From assembly GCA_963070105.1 (NCBI GenBank), contig OY718805.1, positions 7,346,001 to 7,410,000 of the forward strand: 64,000 nt of DNA, given 5' to 3'. Both the position numbers and the translations under genes were made by a program. This document shows, piece after piece, positions 1 through 14,100 of the stretch. Below the pieces are notes generated by a model. It made no database searches. It saw only the letters and a list, made by a program, of their open reading frames with translations, and had not been told where the DNA came from. Within the stretch, counting starts at the first letter, position 1, and the number at the start of each line of letters is the position of its first letter. The DNA is from Litomosoides sigmodontis (taxonomy: Eukaryota; Nematoda; Chromadorea; Rhabditida; Onchocercidae).

Positions 1-242
1 GTTTATTTCATCATTTCAAGTTTTTTTTAAAGGAAACTGCGCTTAATTTCAGTTCAATAATTTTGCTACTTTGCAACTAAAATTAATAGCATTATTATTT
101 GAAATTTTAAACAGTTATTCTCATTCTTCTAAGGTGGAGATGCGATGTTAAATTGCATACTTACATTTGCGTGATGCAAACGTTTCTTCTTCTTCAATAA
201 TTTATGAATTAAAATTTTGAGATAAAAGGAAATTTTGGTGTG

Positions 243-630
243 ATGTGGGTGCTCATTATTACTCTATTACTTTTTGCTACCTCAGCAGAAGTTACTGAGA
301 CAAGCGATGAGAAGATATCGGTTGAGGTGGAGGAATCAGATGAGGGAGATTCAGAAGAGGCAGGGCACTACGATGATGACCAACAGGAATTTGAGAACAG
401 GGATGACAGTTCAATGGATGATAGTATTAAGCCGGAAAAGCAATTTGAATCACATCCTCCCGGTAAGATACAGTAATTTGGGAAAAAAATTTTTTTTGAA
501 AATTTTAAAAACTGATTGATGGAATTTGCCTTTTTTATTGATAAGTTTTTGATTACAAATAAAAATTAAAATTAAAATGTATTGCATATTTAGCATTTGG
601 ACCGAGAAGTACCAATGTGTTGAAGCGTTC
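243..630 (+). CDS. 5' exons of a secreted acidic protein, incomplete
   Basis: Two exons are supported: 243-462 and 594-630, with a GTAAGA donor at 463, a TTTAG acceptor ending at 593 and a GTAAGT donor at 631. The product starts MWVLIITLLLFATSA, a typical signal peptide likely cut near residue 15. About 55 residues very rich in Asp, Glu and Ser follow. The second exon adds GPRSTNVLKR, ending in a dibasic pair that could be a processing site. Phase is 1 between the exons and 2 at the end of exon 2, so at least one more exon must exist; I could not place it with confidence downstream. The gene is not recognised. A neuropeptide-like precursor or an extracellular acidic protein are both possible. 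Splice signals are good, function is unknown. Confidence 0.5.
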
Positions 631-2634
631 GTAAGTTTTTGGTATCATTCGAAAGGTAGTGGACTGTTGCAATTAAAAACACTTTAAATTATGTTTAAGC
701 AAAGATGCTATTAAAATTTTTTCAATGCTTTTGTGAAAAGTTTTCGGCAAAAGATAAAGCTTACTTGAATGGCTTACAAGGAATGAAAAATGAAACGTAA
801 AGTTTTAGCTTCTTAAAAAATTTCTTCGTTACAACGTTACTTAAGTACTTCATTATCGAAAAGTAAAATTTGAGAAATATGGAAGTTTGAAAAATGATAA
901 ACGAGATTGCGCTTTTTTTTGCAAAACAAGGCGATTGTTGAAGCTTACTAGCAAAGATGTTTTTTATATTGAAAAGTTTGGAAGCTCAAATTTGACTACA
1001 AATTTAAATTTCTAATTCCCTCAAACTCTAAATTTAAATAGCTTAGTTTAACGGAAGATTTTTTTTTGCATATTTTCCAAGTGTTTTTAAATCTTTTAAT
1101 CTTTCAGTCAAAGTAAATAATGACTCTTGGAGGATCTTTCGACAAAATGAACGACTTAAAATTCCGTTCGAAGAAACAAATAATAAGTTGAGCTTTCGAC
1201 GACGTTTTGTTGAATTTAATTTAATTGTATTAAAATATTTATGCTCTTTCATAAATGCGCACTTGTCGCACTTTTAATATTACTCATTTAACATTCACAA
1301 TCTTTTCTTGTGTTGTAGTTATGAAGAATGATTTTTCCTGTTCTTCTTTTTTTTTTAATCATCAGTTTAATGGATCTGTTTGAAACAAACAAAAAATAAA
1401 ATCGCGAAATTCTACGATCGATTTTTTTTGGCTCAGAAAAAATTGGAATTCGACGGGTAATGAAGTTTTAATCAAAGTGTTACACGTACGTGTATTTCTT
1501 CACATCCGTCTTCCTGATTGCTTCATAAATAGAAGTTATGTTATTAAGAAATTTGTTAAATGAAGATTTCAAATAGTTAGATTTCGAATTAAATTAGCAC
1601 TTCGTAAGTAAATGTGAATGTCAAACACCCTTCCTATCACTTTTATCCTTCTTCCGTTTCCGGAAATGGAAAGTATCAGATTTGTTTCTGATGAAAGCCT
1701 ACGTGTGTTATTATTGTTTTGGTTACTTCGAAGGGAAGACAGACATGATGCCGACAATAATATGCATATTTCAACGGCATAATTAATCGGTGGTGGCAGA
1801 GTTAGGGAAGTGCAAAACACTTCACGCTTTATACTACTCCCAAGCAGTCCACCTAATAGTGCGTTGTGCTGTGGACAATGGTTAGAGGACGAATGCATTC
1901 ATCATCCTTGATGTCCTTGCATTGTGCTGGACGTGTACGGTTTGATCTGTCTGTTTGTTACTGGTGGTGCCAGTTGCTCATACATCAATGGCAAAACTGA
2001 CTTATCCAAAATTAGCATATCATATAATTTTTTTCAAAATGAAAAGAAGTTATGAAAAAGTAAAATCAAATAATCGCATAACCAGTGGCAAATATTTTCA
2101 AATTTTTTAATTAAATTAATATTTAAATCAAACAGTGTAAAATAGATGAATGAATCTGTACAAAGGTAAATTTCTCTAATTGCTAAAGAACACATACTTT
2201 TGAATCTTCCTGAATTTCATTTAAACAAGATTGATGCTTCTCGACAGTTGCAGTAGTGGAAGGTCTCATCATACTTATTACTATTATTATTAGCAAAAAC
2301 AATAGCTCCCGAAATTTTAGCAACTTCTCTGCTTTCATCGGAAATTTCACGGTCAATTGTTCGTCGATGGTTCTTTCCAAAAAAAGACAATTTGGTTGTT
2401 TGGAACAATTGTGAGCAATGGTGACAAGTGTGCAGTGATTGTAGAAAAACGGGTAAAAGCATAATAATTATGACTTACTCTGTGCTTCGCATTATCAACG
2501 ATCAGGCGCAAACTGTCAATTTATGGATTAACAAGTAATGATAGTTTGCCAATTTTGTTCTTCAAGAATGAAAAAGTAGGAGGATAAAGACACACGTGCA
2601 TAAGTAATCCGTTAATTAGTATAAAACAACAAAC

Positions 2635-2658
2635 AGTAGTAGTAGTAGTAGTAGTAGT
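2635..2658. repeat. (AGT)8 microsatellite
   Basis: Eight uninterrupted AGT triplets in noncoding DNA. Confidence 0.9.
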
Positions 2659-5067
2659 ACTTTACGTTCATTTACGATAACAACTTAGCTTATCTCCAAG
2701 AATCAAACTTATCTCGACAGAATTCTGATGCTTGTAGTATTTCGATATTCAGATATGGGCGTGCATCGATAGTACAGGCGGCTTGTTATTTTGCAGATAG
2801 ACAGACTAGGTGATTAATATCACTCATTCTAACTAGTTCAGATGATTTCTAGTGAAATTTCATTCTAACCCTTACCTCATGTTAATTGCACTATCTAGCA
2901 TACTGTCGAATGATTTAAGAAGAAGCGATCATTTCGCTTTCTTCAATTAATGAAATTCATTTCCTTTCGCCAAAGCCGAAGCGAAATATCATCTATTTTT
3001 CGAGCAGTAAGGAATTGTTAAAAAGTTTCTTCCATCTGCTAATTTTATTTCTACACATAGCAATTTACGATTGATAACGAGGTAGGCAGAGGTATGGATG
3101 ACCTGACCATAACAATATGCAATCCCTTCCTTACGGGAAAGGAAGCAAAGGGAAGAAGCTTTTTTATTCGTTCTCATTTTTAATGTGCTAGTGATTGACC
3201 ATTAAAACTTCGCTTCGCTCCATTCCATGCTCTTTCATTTCACCGAACTTCATTTGAAGATGCGATCAGCAGCAACTCGCTTGCAGTTTACAAGCACAGT
3301 AGGAGACACGGCGATCGATGTTCGTTTAGCGCATCTCTCTGATCAGTCAGTCCACGTCCAGCACTGTCCACTTGCAGCAGTGCAGTTGCTAGTGCTATCT
3401 GACCGATCGCATCTACTCATTTAATCTCTCTCATTCAAAGCTAATAACACATTAACATTGCTTATGATACTATCTGAGTGCAATCATCAATGACTGTGAT
3501 AGTAATAACTGTTAGCAAGAAAGGAAAATCACATTAATTCAGCTAGCACGTAATTAAAGCAAAATTCTTCGTTAGCTATTAGCTAATATCCATTAAGTTG
3601 CGGCAGATATGACGAGCAATGACGAGTTGAATAAGTTAACAATTAATGCAAAATGAGTGAGATATCAGTGAGTTCGCGAATATTACTCGCTCATTAATTG
3701 ATGGTATGCAAATTACTGCTCCAAAAATATCTCTCACCGTAAGATGAAGAAGATCCCTAAAATGTTGTAGCAAAATATTCATCGAAACATTTCAATCTGT
3801 TTCTCATTTTCCCTTCCAATAGGTTATAAAAGGAAATACCTAGCAATTTCAAACGCAGCTGTTGCATTTCCTCCTTTCATCATTATTTTAAAAATGCGGT
3901 AAAACGGTGCAGCAATAATGAGTTCAGGATAAGGAGCGTAGGAAATAAGACAGTCAACATCGGTTACAAAGAAATATTGCGCTTTCCGAACCACTCATTT
4001 CAAAAGGTAAGCCGAAACCTTTCTCTTTTCCTCTCATCCCTCTCTCACTACTTCATGTTAATTTGATAATTTTCAGCCTGATAGGATAATCATTTTTGTG
4101 ATAATTAGCAAAGACAAAAAAAAAATTGAAATGCCGTAATTTTCACCCAACATCGGAGCGGATATTATCATTGGTGATTACGGTGTTTTATTATAATGCT
4201 ATTTAGTCAGTTATTAATTCTATTGTTGGGCGATCGATCGCTTTATGAGACAGACACGGTAATTAAGTAATAACTGGCGTAACCCGGTCAACATTAATTA
4301 ATTCCTGCTATGAGATAACCGGAGTGTTTAAATTGCGGAAGGATGACATCGAGTGGAAAGAATTCGAACGATCGCATTGCACTTCATGATTTATGCCATT
4401 TGCGCTTGTTTATTATTCATTTCTTTTGCTGCAACACTTTTCCATCAACAATTTTAACGAAAATTTCAACTCCTCAGATCCATGCATCATCGAATTTTGT
4501 CGCCCACTTCATGTCCGTTAATAATGCTAGTATTAAATTTAATATAAACTTTGTTAATTTCTTTTTTTCATCCCTCTCTTTCTCTCCTTTGTCTCTCTCC
4601 ACTTTATCATTAAGCAATTAAGGATTACTTCTCAGTGATGCATCATAAATTTATGACTATTTTGAAATTGTATAATTTTGCTAAAATTAATTTTTAACCA
4701 AACAAGATTTCCGAGAAGCTAAATGAGCGGTAGTATGAGCGGTTTGAAACGATGGAAAACAATCCTTTTATTGTTTGATAATGAGTGAGCCTTACCGCAG
4801 GTAATCCCTTTTTTTACAGATAGTAATCGCATCGCTTACGGTTTTATTTCGGTCAATTTCAAAGGTCACTCACTTATCCCTCTGATGTTTCCATTCCACT
4901 GGATGAATTTTTTTCGGCGTAATAAAGGTTAATAGTAGTTCTATACGTTGCATAAACATTTCCGTTGTCTTAATTTGCATAGTGCCATCTGCAAATCATT
5001 CATGAATCGATCCGATCGATTGATCGTATTTACAAGCAGATCGTTGATCGTAGTGAAAGATGCGCCA

Positions 5068-5397
5068 AACAATTTTGAATAAATATTCAAGGATAGCAGG
5101 CAAGCTTAGTGATAACCAATAAATGCATATTGAAGAAACCTTAAAGATGCTGATGTGATCTCTATGATTTCCAGAAAATGTGAATTGTCGATTGAAAAGT
5201 ATGGATGAAAAGAATCGGAGCAGTTGAAGATGAGGCTGCAAAAGACTGTTTAACTTACTGCTTTGCACCAAAAGAGCTTTCATAAATTGAGATCAATCAT
5301 CGATCACCGCAAAAGACAAACCTACTTGAAAGTTTTGAATAAATATTCGCGACTGGTAGCAAACAAGCTTAATGATAACAAATAAGTTTACTTGAAG
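5068..5397. repeat. diverged direct repeat, two copies
   Basis: Copies at about 5068-5135 and 5329-5397 share TTTTGAATAAATATTC followed by similar stretches that include GCAAGCTTAGTGATAAC versus ACAAGCTTAATGATAAC. They lie 261 bases apart in the same orientation and differ by scattered substitutions. This suggests an old local duplication or a low-copy element. Confidence 0.7.
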
Positions 5398-6460
5398 TGC
5401 TCCGTTCCGGAAGTTTCTGATCGAGTAAAGAGTGAAGAACTGTTATTTCACCAGGCAATAATTCGCAGATCATACTTCTACAGTATATTATCACTTTTAT
5501 GCTAGAAATGTGAAATTACACAGTGCGATATGTGAACGCTCAATTCTACCACTAACATTTAAAACTCTCACATTAATGCTCTCACTACGGCTAAGCAGGT
5601 GACACACTGACACTTTACTTTTATGAGAGGACATTTGCGCAAACAGATAGATATCCGCCAATCTCAGAACCAACAAAGCAAGCAATCGCCCCTTTTATGA
5701 TCGTCCATTATTGCACTCACCCAATTAACGTTCATTTCACCATCATCAATCCATGCTAAGCAACGACTGCTTACGCTGCTCCTTCTTACGTTCGTCACAC
5801 GTCATCCCACATCGCTTGGCATTTGTGAATGGATGTTTTTAATTAATTCAGATTGTCACAATTAATTAACGAATAATTTCAAAGTATGGCTGACTGCACA
5901 TTTCATTGTTCACTCAAAATCAATTAATTAATTCAGTAGTTTAGTGATAGCATTTATATCATTGTAATTTTCAAACAATTGTGCAAAAATTTATAAAACA
6001 ATAGAACTGATCAAAGCAGTAGCTGTTAGCATTGGTACGTTTATGATCCAATGAATGTAGCTCTCAAATTAATGGTATTTTATTTTGTTTTATTCGTTAA
6101 ATGTTCGTCCTAAAACGATGGACAAATTCCGCGTAATACACGTAACGTGGTAAAGATATGACTGTAATTATACTATTACTGTTCTGGTCAACGTCAATTC
6201 CGCCACTTTGACAAAATAAGTAAAATAGCAAGTTTTGACGGTGCACGCAATTTTGGTGAACAAGAAATTACTGGTAAAAAATGAACGAAATATATCATTC
6301 ATTAAAATGCGCATATATAATGCACACTTTCATCACTCAACGTGATTTTCCGACGGTAGACAAATAATTGAAATAGTAAGTTTAGTTAAAACGTGAAAAA
6401 TTCGCAGTAATTCAATTTAAATAAAGAAAGGAGAAGGAATGAGAGAAGAGGACGGGCAAG

Positions 6461-6485
6461 AGAGGGAGAGGGAGAGGGAGAGGGA
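6461..6485. repeat. (AGAGGG)4 hexamer repeat
   Basis: Four tandem AGAGGG units inside a longer purine-rich stretch starting near 6426. Confidence 0.85.
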
Positions 6486-8487
6486 ATTGAGGTGCACCTG
6501 CTTTCCTGATATCCGTTATTCAACATCTCTTCAACCAATTCATCCGTGATATCGCGTATTTTTTCCTATTAATAATAATAATAATAATATCATTCGCTGA
6601 CTCTTCACGTGTAAACCAACAAAGACCACTTAAGTGCCACTTAATTTGCTATATCATTTTTTGTGTATTCAAATTCATCGATTGGATATCGTATGATGGT
6701 GTTGAAATTTCATTTATCCTATGTTAATTCAATTAGTCAATTATTGAATCAAATCAAATTAGAATGCATTAACTGCAAATATTTGATTGCTTATCAATTT
6801 TTGTTTTCGTAAAGAGAAAAAGGGTGAAATTGAAATTGAAATTTGCTTTTAAATTTTAATCGAAATAGGATTTAATGATTTGTTGATCTGAAAGAGCAAA
6901 AATGTGAATAGCAGAGGGATGAAGCGTAGTAACGGAAGTGGGACCTCTCTTCTCGAGTGCATGGGAATTGTACAATCAGTTTAGGTGAAACATGACCTAC
7001 AGCGCCAGGAGGTCTCTCTACCGCTTATCCCTAAATTATACTCAATTCCTTCCTGCACGTATGCTGCTAATGATAAAATCATAAACAGTTGAACATCAAA
7101 TGAAACCAATAGCAATGGCAATCGCTTATCTTTCTTACAAGAATTAAAATTTAGAAAATTTTTTAAAATTTTAATAATTTGAGTAGTTTTATAATTTTCC
7201 CCCGAACAGTTACCTGTTGTTGCAACATTTCAATAAAGTTAGAGTGTGAAAAAAGGAAGGAATACCATAATTGTTTCATTGTAACTAATGCATTGTTAAA
7301 AGTTTCAGTGGGATTATTTCGATGACATCAATCAGCGATCAACGATTGATCATTGCTTGGAGCAATGGACATCACTGACCTCCGAATAGTTTATTTCAAT
7401 TCAATTGTTGTTTTTCAAATTACTATGTCGCTGTTATGCGAAAAATGGGTGACAACAGCTCGATAATGAGGCCAACTATTATTAGAACACACTCTCATAC
7501 GAAGCGACAATTGCGCAGCATGTGGTAAAGGTAAAAGGATGCGGAGTGTGTCTGTATCCTATCACTTACTAACAGCTATCATTGTGTGATGAAATTTTCG
7601 TTTTTGCAATCAAATTTCTTGTTCCATAAATGTATTCCAATAATTTAGCTCGTAAATTATGCGCACTTATCTGTGCAGTGATATTGTTGCAAATCTACAA
7701 AAGCAAATTAAATGTTTACATTTTGGAATTAAAATTTCAGTGCAAATGGCATAATGTTTGATACGATGATATTTGTGCTTTCACCTTTGGTGGAAAGTAT
7801 GAATCAGAACTTTAGCTTAATTTTACATCAAAATATCAAATTTGCATTAAAATGTCATTTTTATTAATTTCAATACAGCAAAAATACTCTCACACATTTT
7901 TTAATTTTTTTTTAATTGCTGAAGAGATGAAATGGTAGACTGTTGTACTTTTATGCTCAAATAACCTCTAACCTCAAATTGCGCTATTACCGTTTTACAT
8001 TTGTATGGAAAAAAGAAGCTATTAAATATTTGCTGTTCGCAAGGTTGAAATAAATTAAATTGATAAATTCACTAATTGTTGAACAGTTCAATTTTTGGAA
8101 ATAATAAATTGGAGTAGCAAAGATCGTCAGGACAAGTGGAGAGAGGGTGGAGAACAATTGATGTTAGCCTTATAATTAGTAAATTACGTCACTTCCGATC
8201 CAACCATATCGTTTCCTCCTCCGCTCACAATGCGCTCCACACAATAACTCCTACCAAATTTCCATCAAAATTTCAATAATTACAGATATAAAGAACATTT
8301 ATAGTGTGCACTATGCAATTTACGTGATATGATTGCGCGTTACGCAATTTAGCGCTGCACGAAATAATAATGCATAATCAATGCAAGCATCTGCAATATT
8401 CTTTTTTTTTCACTAATTTATTTATTACCTATTTCATTGATCACCTGACGAATAAGAAAAAAGGGCTACCATAGCCGTAATCAGGTC

Positions 8488-8535
8488 AAAATATGCAAAA
8501 CAGAAAATATGCGAAACAGAAAATATGCAAAATAA
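8488..8535. repeat. 16-bp tandem repeat, three copies
   Basis: Three adjacent units of the form AAAATATGCAAAACAG, the second with one substitution and the third diverging at its end. Confidence 0.85.
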
Positions 8536-8741
8536 GCAAAAAAAGCTTTCTATAAGGCAATAATTTCTTCTTTTTTTTGTTTGAAATTAATATACAATGA
8601 ATTAAATATTTTTAAATGAACGAGTCATTATGACGAGCATTGTTGCCAAAGCTATAATATATCCTTTAACTTTTCGATTGAATATGCACATTTCGGGTGG
8701 AAACTTACTGTTCTATTCGTTATGAATGTAAAACAAGGGAA

Positions 8742-8786
<45 letters not shown>
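8742..8786. repeat. (CT)n microsatellite
   Basis: About 22 CT units with one interruption near the left end (TTTCT). Noncoding. Confidence 0.9.
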
Positions 8787-8790
<4 letters not shown>

Positions 8791-10318
8791 AATAATCTTG
8801 TTGAGCGTTGAAATATCGCCGTAATCATGAAAATGTTAAAATGCTCGTCTACTGCGTTCGATTGAAAATAAGATTTGGCCTAGCGCACACCTGCGATACA
8901 TACTATTAATATAATTATAATGTTTATAAGTAGTAGACATGCGCCAAAAAATGGTACACGAAAATAATTAGCATACTCAGTTGGTGCTCTTTTCCGATTT
9001 ACCAAAATTTTTCGAATTATATTTTTTTCTTTTCAATTTAATTTTTACCTCTGAAAAAATTTCAGTGAAATTAGTTGTCTGAACTCACTGATGGAATTAG
9101 CATGCTGAAAAGCTGTTAAATTGTGGAGGTGAAACTGATCTAACGTAACTTGAACTAAATGTTAAAGTTCTTCGCTTCATCAATCAACCCACTCCTCCTC
9201 CTCCTCCTCAATTGGAATAGAAGTAAAGTTTCGAGCTTCATGTCACCTCATTACTTATTAACCATTCTCTAAGTAAATGAGTCATCATCAATGAGACTCA
9301 TTGCTCACGTCTCCCTGCATTCATCCAGAATACATTCGCTCATTTCGTGATTGAATATCCATCTATCTATCCACCTCGTTAATCCTGCTTCATCATCACT
9401 CATCTGCTACTGCTATCGTATGCCATCAACGGCCCTCTGACCTTTTTGATTATTTGTGTAAAATTGGATTTTTCTTACTTAACATACTTGATCTGTTGGA
9501 TTTTCTAGCTTACAGCTTGAAACGATGTAAAACACCTGTTTGAATCCTGAAATTCTACAACGCTTTTCTTTTGCTTATCATATTGCTCTAACTGTTACTT
9601 ATTTGTAACAAAATTTAAATTTCAAACTTTGAAATGAAAGGAAAATTTTGTAAAAGTCAACAGAGTAATAACACGAAAATGCCACTGCAAAGAAACAATG
9701 CCTTGCCAAACTCATACCATCAAGTTTGATTGATGTTTTTCACGTCCACTTCTTTCCTTTCCCTTTTCATCCAAAAAAAAAGGAAAAAACAGCAACGGTA
9801 ATGATTACAATAAAAAGCGCATTAGTGCTCTGTTCATCCTTTTGTTAAATTTTTGTAAAAATTTTGAAAAAAAAAAGTACAAAAGTTTATCGTTTTCGTT
9901 TTTGTTTAACTTCAACTATTAGAGAAATGCGTTCATTTAAATTTTATTCAATGATTATTTGAAATTCTTTCTGTATCACAAAAATTAAGTGAAGCACTTA
10001 CGTAACTTATAAGTGAGTTGAAGTGAAGGCAAAAGATACAGAACTGTGAAATGTCACAAATTTATATTCAAAATATCAAAATTAACAATTTGCTAATAAT
10101 TCTGCACATTCGTTTCAAACTTTGATGACAAAAATTTGATATTGTAGGAAACATTTAAACAACAAATTGCTCCAATCTATTTTGCATCGTCGAATTTTTG
10201 TTAGTGTGAAACTAAGGAGGTTACTCATTTTTCAAATTTTAACAATTTGCAACTTTTTAAAACTTCTAAATTTGCATAGTATTCGAATGATTGTGCAAAT
10301 GAAGAAGCATATGAGCTA

Positions 10319-11097
10319 TCACAATACATAATCGGTTCGTTGAAACCGTGTAATCTCACTGAAATTTAAAGAAGAGGGCGAATAAGAGGACGACGTGCTC
10401 AACGATTCATTTTCAGATTTCACTACCGTATTACTTGAATTAAATGAAGTTGGCGACTTATAATAAAAAGAGCTATTCATATGGGAAGGTTGATAGCAAA
10501 ATGGTTCACTGCTACAGCCGAATTGACAGGTATCGGTTGTCTGATCCGGCAAAGGATAATGACTTTTCTCTGAGAAACACGGACTACTGTTGCAGTGTCG
10601 CGGTTCTTGATTGGTACTCAAAGGTTCGAATGGTTTGTCGCACGTACCTTGCAACAGGTCTTGCAAATGCTTAATGTACCGGGCTGCTTCACGAAGTGTT
10701 TCCACTTTACTCAGTTTCTTGCTGGTTGCTGAATGTGGTACTCGATCACGAAGATGGATGAATCCAAGATTTACCTAAAGTGCTAGCCTGTTATCTGCAT
10801 ACTTGTACTTGTTTCAGGAACATATCCGTTGCTAAGCAAGGCAGTAAATTCACTTGACAGTTGCAAAACAGTTGAGCGGGGGTGTTGAAACAAATAAAAA
10901 GAAGAAAAAATTAATTTAAGACGAAATCTTACCTGTTGCACACGTTTTCTTTCTCGTTCATTTCTCCTGAGCACTTGATGTGGTAATTTCGTCGCTGCAC
11001 CACCACCTTTTGACTTTCTCAGTCGTACCTGACTTGTTGTAGGATTACCACTAGCAACAGTATTAGACACTGCGTTGAAGGCATTTCGCATTCTCAT
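10319..11097 (-). CDS. achaete-scute family bHLH transcription factor
   Basis: Exons on the minus strand are 10933-11097 and 10319-10774, phase 0 at the junction, giving 206 residues. The basic region [12 protein letters not shown] (about residues 44-55) ends exon 1, directly before a GTAAGA donor. Exon 2 opens with [14 protein letters not shown] and continues through [18 protein letters not shown], a complete helix-loop-helix of the AS-C/ASCL type. The NERERKRV basic region and the [11 protein letters not shown] second helix are hallmarks of that family, which binds CANNTG boxes as heterodimers with E/Daughterless proteins and drives neural fate. The C-terminal 120 residues are Ser/Asn/Tyr-rich without a domain I recognise. 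The start is the first Met of MRMRNAF; the frame stays open 25 codons upstream to an acceptor at 11174, so a longer N terminus is possible. The C. elegans orthologue (hlh-3, hlh-14 or another) cannot be decided by eye. Confidence 0.9.
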
Positions 11098-11172
11098 TTG
11101 AAGTACACGTATGGTACTTAACAGCGGGTGGAATTTTTGAAAATTTCCCTGACGATAACACTTGCAACGGAA

Positions 11173-11175
11173 TCT
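11173..11175 (-). other. splice acceptor upstream of bHLH gene
   Basis: On the minus strand TTTGTTTCAG ends at 11174, 76 bases before the chosen bHLH start codon. It is a strong nematode acceptor. With no upstream coding exon found, a spliced-leader site is the simplest reading. Confidence 0.5.
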
Positions 11176-11179
11176 GAAA

Positions 11180-14100
11180 CAAAAATAGTGAAGTAAGTTC
11201 AAAGAATCAGTGACCTTTTTCCAAACTTTATTGAAATTACTAATTTGCTGTGCTATTCGACGATGTGTGCCTTTCGTTTTGGATATCTCAACAGAATGAT
11301 TAAGTGGAATTAAATTTATCAAATAGCTAATTGATTGATTGATTGATTGACAAGAGTTGTTTGTAAAATGAGAAAGCGTATGCTTACAGTAATACCATGC
11401 ATTAATCAAGATAATAACGAAAAGCACTGAATTACAACTGTAGAATGCATTGGTTGCACTTCAATTTTTTTTTTAAATCACAATTTCAGGAATTATTAGG
11501 TAGATTGGATATGAGTTAGAGTTAAGTAATAGGTGGTGAAGAAGTAAATAATGGAATGGATCAGGTGAACGTGAACCGAAGAGCGAACCACTCCGCGACT
11601 GGTTTCATGCGAAGATGACCGACCGGTGTTGAGTGAAACAGGCGCAGTTTGGAAGCCAACCACGCCCCTAGCGTTCGTGTATCCTTTGATGGATTACCAC
11701 ACATGCAAACGTCCTCCGAATGCTTCCCACTGCCACTTAAGACTATTTGTTTTATTTATGTTTGCTTGGCAGTAAAATATCCACAAGAATGTTGCGCCTC
11801 GAGCATTCTGCAACTTTTACAACACTTAACAACTTGCCGTCTATTTCAGGCTGAAAAAGATTAGCGTTAGCAAAGTTGACAAAAGCGCCACGCTTCCTTT
11901 CACTCTCTTCTTGCATTGCTGATGGTGCATGGAGCAGATAATTGAAATTTTTCCACACGAAGCATAAAATTAGAAGCCCCAATTAACTTTGAATGCAATT
12001 TAGAAAGTAAAGCATGGCAGAGTTATTCTATCAGCATTAGCTCATTTGAGCATCGATCAACGATCGGCGGCTTTCCATCAAAAAACTTATGATTTGATCA
12101 GATAGAACAAGGCGACACTGATATTTATGTGAGATTGATATTTAGATGAAATTGGTATTTGTAGTGAAATTTTTGAAAAATGTTAAAACAACGAATGGCA
12201 AGTGCGCAAGCTAACATTTCATTTCGTTCAATTTCGAAAGGGTGATGAGTCATGAGAAAAGATTAAGTTTTTTTTCCTCCATCTTTTCTTAAATTATGAA
12301 TCATAAAGGGCCTGAATGCAATTCCCCTAATTTTCCGTCAGTTTCCCTTTCCGATCAAACATCATTTCAAATGAATTGTCCACGTTTATTGTCTTTCTTT
12401 TTGCTATTTCATAGGCTGTAATTTGCATAGCAATTGCATTTTTGTCGTGGGCAACAAGCAGATAAGCCTCAATGAGTCTGAACTGATCAAATAATTCAGT
12501 TTAATTTAAAAAAAAACCACCGAATGAATGAGAAAGATTATTTGAGAAACATTACCGTATAAAATGTCATATGAATAGCTAATTTCGAATTGTTACTTTT
12601 ATTACCTCTCTTATTAACAAATTTAAAGTGAGTGATTTAGTTAAAATTTCTTCAACAAATTTTAAAATGTTTCAGTTTGCATGCATTTGGATTTATAGCG
12701 CTAATAGCAACTGTAATTCAACTGAACCACAAACGAATTCAATTAAACAAAATGATGAGTAAGTTCATCGTTTGGCGGAGAGGAGCAGATGTCATCCTGA
12801 TTTCAGATAGATTTGAAGCGCAACAGGCAGAGTAGGTGCAATCTCATCCGAACAAACGATGATCGCGATTGCCAGCGATTAATTAATTCACGATATCGAA
12901 GTACCACTGATAGACATCAATATTGGTGTGATGTTGATTGATCTCTGCCTGTTTCAAAGTATGCTTTCACCTGCTACATTTTAGCTGATGCAAGAAGTGC
13001 CAAGAGGTAGACCAATTAATTAACGCTTAATTGTTAATTAAAAAGAAGGAAAATGTTTTTCACAAATTACACATGCTAATTTCATCTTTTTTTTTGTTTT
13101 AAATTTTATCAAAAAGGTCACTAATTCAAGTGAAATTGACAATTGAAATGGTAAATTATTTGGGACAAATTGAGCTAATCTAATAGCCTAATTAGCCATA
13201 AGTACAAATGAAGGTGTTGTATGCTACAGTGCTAAACCATACAGTTAGTCAGTCAGTCTATCATGAAACTGTTCATAAATTAAGGCGATTTATCGCTTAA
13301 CTGGATAATTCAATAAAGGAAACTGTAGGGCGTCAATGCATCAATGCATTTTCAAACATCTGCAAATTTGAAAATTTTGTTGAAAAAAAAAGAAGGAACC
13401 AGTTCCTCCGGTTAAATGTGCTAAGAGGGAGGGAAGAGAAGAGGTAGTCAATTTAAACAACACATCACACTTATAAAACAATCTAACACTTTCCATCAAA
13501 CCACGAAAAACTGTTCAATTTCAATCACTCCTATTATTTTCCACAATTTTTTATAAAATTCCAATCATATCAATTTCATCATTTTTTTGTTGAAAATTTT
13601 TCTTTTCTTTTTTAATTTTAAATTCAAAAGAAGAGAATTACTTTTGATTGGTTTAATTAATTTATATGTTTGTAAAAAAAACAATTTTAAAAATAATACA
13701 TAGTTTTAGGTTCAGAAAAAAAAAAGGAATTTGTTTCTTATAAAAGCTATGCGTTTCTTCATTTATTCCGTGTTCGTTTATTATCAATAAACAATAAAAG
13801 TGAAAGTATTGGAATTTTTATTTCGAACAATTTCAACTGATTGTTTCTTCGTCAATTATTCCATTTTTTTTCCTTGGTCACGTGCCGACGAAAAAAGGTT
13901 TACTGAAGTCAAAGGGTGCCGCAACAGGTTAGGAAAAGCCATTTCATTTCGATTCTCATCATCCGTGACGAACGCTTCTGCAATTCATAATGGGTTTTTC
14001 TCAGATTGCTTTAATGAAGAAATAAACAATTCTTCACCAAAAATTACTATTTGAAAGAAATTACACGCCTTATGTGCGTGCGATCAACGCGGAGAGGAAG

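Larger units (their letters stand above)
631..10318. other. long gene-poor region
   Basis: About 9.7 kb with no coding region I can support. The few open frames are short, lack splice context and have low-complexity translations. Visible contents are simple repeats (listed separately), a diverged direct repeat near 5.1 and 5.4 kb, and many TAATTA/TTAATTAA cores. The terminal exon or exons of the acidic-protein gene could lie here. Strong acceptor-like sites followed by short open stretches in the needed phase occur near 7310, 7738 and 9066, but none is convincing. Confidence 0.6.

Noticed and set aside
1569..1898. 109-codon open frame on the minus strand
   Set aside because: No start context, no splice sites, composition not protein-like; likely chance in a gene-poor region.
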